The translations under genes and the position numbers were made by a program. This document shows, piece by piece, positions 58,905-64,000 of a stretch of DNA of 64,000 nucleotides. How positions within the stretch are numbered: position 1 is the stretch's first letter; each line of letters opens with the position of its first letter. Under the pieces are notes generated by a model. That model made no database searches, was not told the DNA's origin, and saw only the letters and a list, made by a program, of their open reading frames with translations. The DNA is from Pseudonocardia terrae (lineage in GTDB: Bacteria; Actinomycetota; Actinomycetes; Mycobacteriales; Pseudonocardiaceae): positions 87,032 to 151,031 of the forward strand of contig NZ_JAJTTE010000011.1 of the NCBI RefSeq assembly GCF_021343995.1, in the 5' to 3' direction.

Positions 58905-59869
58905 CCGTCGGCGCCGTCCTGATCCTCTACGCGACGGTGGTCGGCTTCGCCGGCCCCGTCGCGTTCCGGCGCGCGACGTGGCCGGTTCGTGCACCCCGGT
59001 TGGGCGCCGCGGCGATCCTCGCCGCGGCCTGGACGGTCCCCCTCGCACTCGTCCTGGCGGGCGTCACCGTCGTCCTGCCGACCAGCGCCCTGTCCGCCGA
59101 CCTCGGGCAGCTGGTCGGGGCCTGTCTGCAGCGGTTGCGCGCCGCCTACGGCACCCCGGCCGCGGGGCTCGTCACCGCGGGCCAGGTGCTGTCGGTGACC
59201 CTCCTCGCGCGGATCGGCTGGGCCGCGGGGCGGCTCGCCCACCGGCGGCGCAGCGAAGGCCGCCGCCAGCGGCTGCTGCTGCAGTTGGCCGGCCGGCCCC
59301 GGGCGGACCTCTCGGCACTGGTCCTGGACCATCCGGACGCCGCCGCGTACAGCCTCGCCGGCCGGGCCCCGGCCGTCGTGGTCACCAGCGGGGCCATCGC
59401 CCTGCTCACCGAGCCGCAGCTGGGAGCGGTGCTGGCCCACGAGAACGCGCACCTGACCGCCCGCCACCACCGCCGGCAGACCGCGGCAGCCCTGCTCGCC
59501 GCGGCGCTGCCCGCCGTGCCGCTGCTGCGCGAGGCACCCGCCCTCGTGGGCCGGCTCCTCGAGATGGACGCCGACGAACTGGCCGCGCGTCGCCACGAGC
59601 CCCGGGTGCTGGCGAGTGCGCTGGTCGCCGTCGCAGGGGGAGCGACCCGACCCGGGACAGCCGTCCGACCGACTCCGGCATCGACCTCGACCTCGATGGC
59701 CGCGTCGGCGGTGGGGGCTGCCGGGGCCGACGCGGTCGCGCGAATCCACCGTCTCCTGCGTCCCCCGGCGCACCTGCCACGCCGGCGCCGGACACTCACC
59801 CGCGCAGCGGTCGTCGCGCTTGCGATCACACCGCTCGTCCTCGCGATCGCACCGGCCCTGGCTGTCTAG
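58901..59869 (+). CDS. M56 family membrane metallopeptidase (BlaR1-like)
   Basis: A 322-residue membrane protein. Helices lie at about 3-22, 38-60 and 88-108, with a last one at the C-terminus (VVALAITPLVLAIAPALAV). The zinc-protease motif is VLAHENAHLTARHH near residue 185 (HExxH), with the third ligand region EMDADELAARR about 40 residues on. It has no penicillin-binding sensor domain, so it is the short M56 type and not a complete BlaR1. It would cleave a target, possibly the adjacent BlaI repressor, inside the cell. What it senses is unknown. Confidence 0.87.
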   Translation: MTVGAVLILYATVVGFAGPVAFRRATWPVRAPRLGAAAILAAAWTVPLALVLAGVTVVLPTSALSADLGQLVGACLQRLRAAYGTPAAGLVTAGQVLSVTLLARIGWAAGRLAHRRRSEGRRQRLLLQLAGRPRADLSALVLDHPDAAAYSLAGRAPAVVVTSGAIALLTEPQLGAVLAHENAHLTARHHRRQTAAALLAAALPAVPLLREAPALVGRLLEMDADELAARRHEPRVLASALVAVAGGATRPGTAVRPTPASTSTSMAASAVGAAGADAVARIHRLLRPPAHLPRRRRTLTRAAVVALAITPLVLAIAPALAV

Positions 59870-59910
59870 CAGGTCACAACCGCAGGCAAGGCGCGGGAGA
59901 CGGGTCGACG

Positions 59911-60591
59911 TCAGTACCCATAGCCGGTGCTGCCGTGCATCGGCATCGGCGCCGAGCCCTCGGTGTCGATCTTCTCGGTGTCGATCTTCTTGGTGCCGAT
60001 CTTCTCGCCGGCCGGGGCGACCACGTACCAGGCACCACCGAACTGGTCGAGCCCCTGCCCGCGTGCGTCGCCGGGCACCCGGTCGCCGGCGAAGTAGTAG
60101 AGCGGGTGGCCGTTGTAGGTGACCTGCCGGGTGCCGTCGTTCCGCGCCGAGGTTCCGAACAGGGCGGCGCGCGCGGCCCCTGAGGCGACCGGCAGGTCGC
60201 CGTGGGCCAATAGTGGGGCCCACACCTGAGCGCACGGGCCGTTGCAGGTGGAGGCGGAGCCGGTGTCCGCCTCGAACAGGTACAGGGTCCGGCCCTGACC
60301 GTCGACCAGGGCGGTGCCGGGCGCCAACGCCGCAGAGCCGACTCCGGCCGTTCCCGCCGCGACCGATGGGCCACCGGAGGACGACGGCCCGTGGGACGGC
60401 GCCCCGTAGGACGGCGCCCCGTAGGACGGCGCCCCGTAGGACGGCGCCCCGTAGGACGGCACGCCGTAGGACGGCACGCCGGCCGTGGCGGCGGGGCCTC
60501 CCTGCCCCGGCAGTGCCGCGTCGAACGCGATCCCGCCGCCGGCGAGCACTGCGGCGACGGCGACGCCACCGAGGATGTACTTCCGCTGCAT
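59911..60591 (-). CDS. Exported COG4315-like repeat protein with PSYGA array
   Basis: A 226-residue protein. An N-terminal hydrophobic segment (YILGGVAVAAVLAGGGIAF) serves as signal or anchor. A low-complexity linker follows with six GxPSY/H units encoded by a 15-bp DNA repeat. The rest has two COG4315-type units, one with GRTLYLFEADTGSASTCNGP-CAQVW and one with GHPLYYFAGDRVPGDARGQG. The C-tail repeats KKIDTEKIDTEGS. COG4315 proteins are secreted or lipoproteins of unknown function; no lipobox Cys is present here. The ATG at 60591 has GGAG eight to nine bases upstream. Confidence 0.8.
   Translation of the reverse strand: MQRKYILGGVAVAAVLAGGGIAFDAALPGQGGPAATAGVPSYGVPSYGAPSYGAPSYGAPSYGAPSHGPSSSGGPSVAAGTAGVGSAALAPGTALVDGQGRTLYLFEADTGSASTCNGPCAQVWAPLLAHGDLPVASGAARAALFGTSARNDGTRQVTYNGHPLYYFAGDRVPGDARGQGLDQFGGAWYVVAPAGEKIGTKKIDTEKIDTEGSAPMPMHGSTGYGY
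60391..60480. repeat. In-frame 15-bp coding repeat, six units
   Basis: Six 15-base units (GTAGGACGGCGCCCC and close variants) from 60391 to 60480. They encode GVPSY twice, GAPSY three times and GAPSH once on the minus strand. The identical inner units suggest recent expansion or contraction by slippage. Confidence 0.9.
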
Positions 60592-60900
60592 CTGCCTGTC
60601 TCCGATCGGGTGGCCGTGTCCTGGAGGCGAGCGGCGCACGGGCGCCGGTGCCCGGCACCTACTCACACGCTGCGCAGCCCGGCTGCGTTCACCGCGGCGT
60701 CGCGGGCTGAACACCCCGCCGTGGCGGGGCGTATCAGTGGATATGACGGCCCCGACACAGCGGCGAAACCCGCGGCGTGGAGCAGCCCGCTCGGCGCACC
60801 AGCCCGGTTGCACCCTCGCTGCGCGCGGCCTCGCCCAGCGGTGGGCGCCCGTCCTCGGCGCTCCCCTCGGACGCAGCCCCGGAGCGAACGGAGGCAGCAC
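60592..60900. other. Divergent intergenic region
   Basis: This 309-base stretch separates the COG4315-like gene and the DUF3040 gene, which point away from each other, so both promoters should be here. A small dyad CCCCGCC-gt-GGCGGGG lies at 60714-60729. I see no gene, repeat or clear -10 box. Confidence 0.4.
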
Positions 60901-61179
60901 GTGCTGAGCGAGCGGGAGCTGCGCGTCCTGCGCGAGATCGAGAAGCACACGGCCAGGGAGGATCCGCGGTTCGCCCTGTCGATGCGACGTGCGCTACCGG
61001 TGAACGAGGCCCGGACAGCCCGCTGCTATCAGGTCGTCATCGCCGCCGCCGTCCTGACCGTGGTGATCTGCCTGGTCCTGGGGCTGCTCGGTGCCGGCCT
61101 CCTGGCCGCGTCGGTCGCGGTCGGCACCGCCCTCCTGCGGCCTCTGCCCCCGGCCGCGTCGATCCACCGCCGATGGTGA
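60901..61179 (+). CDS. DUF3040 small membrane protein
   Basis: A 92-residue protein typical of actinobacteria. The N-terminal signature LSERELRVLREIEKHTARED is complete, followed by PRFALSMRRA. Two hydrophobic helices lie at about 45-62 (VVIAAAVLTVVICLVLGLL) and 63-78. The GTG at 60901 has GGAGG six bases upstream. DUF3040 proteins have no known function and are presumed to sit in the cytoplasmic membrane with the charged N-terminus inside. Confidence 0.83.
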   Translation: MLSERELRVLREIEKHTAREDPRFALSMRRALPVNEARTARCYQVVIAAAVLTVVICLVLGLLGAGLLAASVAVGTALLRPLPPAASIHRRW

Positions 61180-61366
61180 TCGCCTGACCATTCGGGGACG
61201 ACTCTCAGGGTCGCCCGCGTGATGGATGAGTCGACGCCAGCCCGAAACCCTGAGAATTTAAGGTTGCTCAGGGTGCGTCGTGATCCATGCCACGATTACG
61301 ACGCAGTAACGACTGCTCCGTATCCGCGATATCCCCGTCACTCAGCCGGGCAGAGGAAGCGGTGCG

Positions 61367-61633
61367 GTGGACCACAGATACGAGACCGTCGTGACAGCGG
61401 TGATGGCCCTGGCGACGAACTGCGACATGCAGGCCGCCGTCGGCGGACCCGGCGCCGCCGCGTGGCGCGACCTCGGCGACGCCCTGTTCAGTGCCGTGGT
61501 CCGGGCCACCGATCCCGTTCTTCCCGACGGCGTGCTGCACCACCTGGCAGAGATCGCGAACGATGCCGCCGTCCAGCACGCGGCGGCGGCTCCTGAGTGC
61601 ACCTGCGACACCACGGCCCCGCCGGGCATCTGA
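61367..61633 (+). CDS. Hypothetical small protein (88 aa)
   Basis: A soluble, Ala-rich helical protein. Segments are VVTAVMALATNCDMQAAVGG, WRDLGDALFSAVVRATDPVL and PDGVLHHLAEIANDAAVQHA, with two Cys in a short tail (PECTCDTT). The GTG at 61367 has AGAGGAAG about eight bases upstream. It is not recognised. An inverted repeat follows its stop, which supports a separate transcription unit. Confidence 0.5.
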   Translation: MDHRYETVVTAVMALATNCDMQAAVGGPGAAAWRDLGDALFSAVVRATDPVLPDGVLHHLAEIANDAAVQHAAAAPECTCDTTAPPGI

Positions 61634-61637
61634 GACC

Positions 61638-61680
61638 CCGGACCGGTCCTCGTGCGCTCCCTACCCGGGGGCCGGTCCGG
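61638..61680 (+). terminator. Weak hairpin after the 88-aa gene
   Basis: CCGGACCGG and CCGGTCCGG form a nine-bp stem around a 25-base loop, five bases after the stop. The long loop makes it a weaker candidate. The rest of 61681-61932 has no supported gene; a 57-codon frame at 61765-61936 ends in an ATGA overlap with the next gene but has Arg-rich, gene-unlike composition. Confidence 0.4.
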
Positions 61681-61932
61681 ACACCACCTCGTCCGCTCGG
61701 GGCGCCGAGAAAAGCAATTCTGCGGCCGGCAGGGAATTGTTGCCGGGATCCATTCCGGAGGCGAGATGCTTCTCCGTGGGACGTGGACCGGCATCTCCGA
61801 GGCCGTGTCGTCGCCCGGTCGGCGACGGCAAGGAGAGGGCCTTCGATACGGGACCGAGGACGTTGTGCTCTGCGCGGCGCGACCTCGTCCCACGCACGCT
61901 GACTCGCCGGCGGCGCGACGAGGGAGGGTCCG

Positions 61933-63168
61933 ATGACGCAGACGACCGAGCGCAGCTCCACGCGGGTGCGCGGGTTCACCGATCCCGAGCTGGACTTCCA
62001 GCTGCTGCGCCAGCTCGGCTCGGCGGTGTACGGGGGCGCGTCGATCGGTGAGCCACTCGCCCTCGCCGCGGCGCTCGGGGACAGCGCGGCGGGCTGGACC
62101 GACGGCTTCGCCGCGCTCGCCGAGCGCCAGCGCGCCGACGCCGAGGCGCGCGCCGCGGCAGGGCACGAGATCAGCGCCCGGGACCGGTTCCTGCACGCCT
62201 GCAACAGCTTCCGCACGGCGGAGTACTTCGCCCCCGCGGGAACCCCCCGGCAGGTCGAGCTCGGGCTCGCCAGCCGGGCCGCGTTCCTCGCCGCGGCCCC
62301 GTACCTGCCCGGGCGGGTCGAGGAGCTGTGGCTGCCGTGGGAGGACCAGCGGCTGCCGGGCTACCTGTGCACGCCGGCGGCCGATGCGGGGCCCGGGCCC
62401 ACCCTCGTCGCCACCAGCGGCTTCGACGGCACGCTGGAGGAGACCTACCTGCAGGTCGGCCGGGCGGGCCTGGAACGGGGCTGGCGGGTGCTGCTGATCT
62501 GCGGCCCCGGGCAGATGGACGTCACCCGCACCGAGCCGCACACCCACTTCGTCCCCGACACCGAGCGGTGGGTCACGCCGTGGCTGGACCACCTGCTCGC
62601 CCGGCCCGAGGTCGACCCGGAACGGCTGGCGCTGCTGGGCATCAGCCTGGGCGGGTACTGGGTCACCCGCGCCGCCGCCCACGACGACCGGATCCGGGCG
62701 GTGGTGGCGAACTCGCCGATCGTGGACCTGCATGCGTACCAGGTGGCGTTCGTGGCCCCGTACGTCGGAGGGGACCCGGAGGTCGTCCTCGACCCCGGGG
62801 ACGATCTGCGGCTCGACGACATCGACCACCTGCCGGACACCGCGCTGCCCGTCGCGGCCAAGGGGCTCGCACGCTCGCTCATGACCCGGTTCGGCCGGAC
62901 GAGCCTCCTCGACACGTTCGCCTACCTGCGCGCCTTCCGCGTCGACCCCACCGCCGTCGCCTGCCCGGCGCTCGCGCTGGTCGGTTCCGGCGAGGGCGGC
63001 GAGCCACGCGCCCAGTTCGAGCGGTTCTGCTCGGAGGTCGCCGGCCCCGTGACCGCCCACACCTTCACCGCCCACGACGGCGCCGACACCCACTGCCAGC
63101 TGGGCAACCTCACGTACTCGGCGGCGGTGGTGTTCGACTGGCTGGAGGAGCTGTTCGCGCGGGGCTGA
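61933..63168 (+). CDS. Alpha/beta hydrolase of the FrsA/S9-like type
   Basis: A 411-residue cytoplasmic hydrolase. The first 140 residues are a helical cap (FQLLRQLGSAVYGGASIGEP; FLHACNSFRTAEYFAPAGTP). The catalytic fold follows with oxyanion strand TLVATSGFDGTLEETYLQVG, nucleophile LLGISLGGYWVTRAAAHDD (Ser near residue 238), acid near LVGSGEGGEPRAQFERFC, and the final His in HDGADTHCQLGN. The arrangement matches FrsA-like and 2,6-dihydroxypseudooxynicotine-hydrolase-like enzymes that cut C-C or ester bonds. The ATG at 61933 is the start of the aligned part. The substrate is unknown. Confidence 0.83.
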   Translation: MTQTTERSSTRVRGFTDPELDFQLLRQLGSAVYGGASIGEPLALAAALGDSAAGWTDGFAALAERQRADAEARAAAGHEISARDRFLHACNSFRTAEYFAPAGTPRQVELGLASRAAFLAAAPYLPGRVEELWLPWEDQRLPGYLCTPAADAGPGPTLVATSGFDGTLEETYLQVGRAGLERGWRVLLICGPGQMDVTRTEPHTHFVPDTERWVTPWLDHLLARPEVDPERLALLGISLGGYWVTRAAAHDDRIRAVVANSPIVDLHAYQVAFVAPYVGGDPEVVLDPGDDLRLDDIDHLPDTALPVAAKGLARSLMTRFGRTSLLDTFAYLRAFRVDPTAVACPALALVGSGEGGEPRAQFERFCSEVAGPVTAHTFTAHDGADTHCQLGNLTYSAAVVFDWLEELFARG

Positions 63169-63212
63169 CGGGCGGCGGCCGGGTCCTGCCGAACCCGGCC
63201 CGGCGACACGAG

Positions 63213-63246
63213 GGCGCCTCCTCCCGGCCGGACGAGAAGAGGCGCC
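63213..63246. terminator. Hairpin between hydrolase and remnant genes
   Basis: GGCGCCTC and GAGGCGCC form an eight-bp stem with an 18-base loop, 44 bases after the hydrolase stop. It may end transcription from both sides. Confidence 0.4.
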
Positions 63247-63260
63247 GTCGATATCCGGGG

Positions 63261-63350
63261 TCAGCGCGCCTCGACGGTGAACGGGACGGTGACGACGTCA
63301 CCGCCCGCGAGGCGGAACTGGGCCCACAGCTGTTCGCCGCCCGCTCCGCT
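63261..63350 (-). pseudogene. 3' end remnant of an unidentified gene
   Basis: On the minus strand a frame ending at 63261 reads GGEQLWAQFRLAGGDVVTVP followed by FTVEAR and a stop. It looks like the last strand pair of a secreted beta-rich domain. Upstream the frame turns into nonsense that runs through the LuxR fragment, so only about 30 codons are left. Confidence 0.4.
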
Positions 63351-63399
63351 CACCGCGGCTGCCCGACCGGGCCCGCCCCCACCTCGCCTGCGGCGAGCC

Positions 63400-63606
63400 C
63401 GCCGCCGCGACGTCTCCACCACCACCGAGCTGACCGCCCAGGAACGCCAGGTCGCCGCCCTGGTCCGGCAGGGTCTGTCCAACCGTGCCGCCGCTGCGCA
63501 GCTGTTCGTCAGCCCCCGCACCGGCGACTTCCACCTGCGCAACATCTTCGGCAAGCTCGGCGTCACCTCCCGGGCCGAGCTCACCGTCCTCCCGCTCGAC
63601 CTGTGA
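63400..63606 (+). pseudogene. LuxR-type helix-turn-helix fragment
   Basis: The frame ending at 63606 encodes a clean LuxR output domain (ELTAQERQVAALVRQGLSN; QLFVSPRTGDFHLRNIFGKL; GVTSRAELTVLPLDL). The N-terminal ATPase and repeat parts expected for a LAL regulator are missing; before residue 45 the frame is Pro/Arg-rich nonsense that crosses the opposite-strand remnant. The longest start is at 63277, but the match begins near 63400. The remainder of 63607-63816 shows no gene. Confidence 0.6.
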
Positions 63607-63816
63607 CACCGGTGTCGGGCGCTCGTCAGGCGAGCTGAGTCCGCCACGCTCGGCGCCCCTCGGCGCTCCCTGCGTACGGTGCCTGGTCCGCCGATCGCCC
63701 GACGTCCGGTCCCCTCACGTCTCGGGCGTCGGACCGACGGTGATCAGCCGGCACCGGCCGGACAGTTCTCCCCATTCAGAGACCAGGCCCTCGGCCTCTG
63801 CGAAAGGGGAACCCCG

Positions 63817-64000
63817 TTGACCATCGCCCGAGGCCCTCGCCGTCGCGAGCACTCGAGTCCCGTCGAGCTGTCCGCCCGCTTGGATCGCCTGCCGATGGGT
63901 CGGTTCCACCGGGGGGTGTTGCTGGCTTTGGCTGTCGCGTTCGTGTTCGAGTTCGGCGATCTGAACACTTTCGCCTATGTGGCGCCGGCGCTGCGGCAGC
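63817..64000 (+). CDS. MFS transporter, N-terminal part (runs off window)
   Basis: A TTG at 63817, with AAAGGGGA upstream, opens a frame that stays open to the window end (about 61 codons). After a charged N-tail it reads LDRLPMGRFHRGVLLALAVA and FVFEFGDLNTFAYVAPALRQ, the first helix of metabolite or sugar transporters of the major facilitator type. The first hydrophobic helix fixes the frame. Other starts are possible. The substrate cannot be judged from this part. Confidence 0.7.
   Translation, partial: MTIARGPRRREHSSPVELSARLDRLPMGRFHRGVLLALAVAFVFEFGDLNTFAYVAPALRQ

Noticed and set aside
61765..61936. 57-codon frame overlapping the hydrolase start
   Set aside because: It has a fair ribosome site and an ATGA overlap, but the peptide is Arg/Gly/Ser-rich without any fold and the hydrolase has its own plausible start.

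Overview
This window is G+C-rich chromosomal DNA from an actinobacterium, most likely a member of the Pseudonocardiaceae such as Pseudonocardia. That placement is inference. It rests on the codon bias, a mycothiol-dependent DinB/MDMPI enzyme, a DUF3040 protein, a fused isobutyryl-CoA mutase (IcmF), LAL-type LuxR regulators, and many genes whose start codon lies 6-8 bases after a TANNNT box (leaderless transcripts). I see no rRNA, CRISPR array or intact insertion sequence. There is one tRNA gene (anticodon CAT, 19246-19320).

Layout. 1-19245 is ordinary chromosomal sequence. It holds an NDH-2-like dehydrogenase, icmF, a divergent Ser/Thr kinase, an ABC exporter, an unannotated 42-residue Lys/His-rich protein, an MDMPI enzyme, a TetR gene with paired operators, a ROK kinase / PhoD / acetyltransferase operon, a DoxX protein with a hendecad-repeat tail, and a Tm-1-like / TIM-barrel / SRPBCC operon. 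From 19284 to 52997 lies a probable genomic island of about 33.7 kb. Its left end is the 3' part of the intact tRNA gene, and an exact 40-base copy of that part marks its right end. A decayed tyrosine-recombinase gene sits just inside the left end.

Inside the island, 19.8-29.2 kb looks less G+C-rich. It carries a five-gene overlapping operon (alpha/beta hydrolase, atypical SDR, double DUF427, MOSC-ferredoxin reductase fusion, TMEM175-like channel) divergent from a large LAL regulator, then a DUF1326/DUF2182 pair. 29.3-37.4 kb mixes intact genes (sigma/anti-sigma pair, GNAT-VOC fusion, GH15 hydrolase) with broken ones (frameshifted Rieske gene, nitroreductase-EamA chimera, antiporter and LuxR fragments). 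37.4-45.4 kb is a compact membrane/redox/glycan module: GT-C-like membrane protein, membrane-anchored molybdopterin oxidoreductase, two-component system, methyltransferase, two glycosyltransferase-like proteins and a sugar-nucleotide epimerase. 45.5-52.8 kb has a sigma gene truncated at a 27-bp perfect inverted repeat, a copper P-type ATPase facing a CopD-CtaG fusion, and a ClC transporter with a MarR regulator.

Beyond the island come a broken SulP gene, a TauE/SafE exporter, an ECF sigma gene with a palindromic operator, a secreted vanadium-haloperoxidase/PAP2 protein, a BlaI/M56 pair, a COG4315-like exported protein with an in-frame 15-bp repeat, DUF3040, an alpha/beta hydrolase, two gene remnants and the start of an MFS transporter that runs off the window.
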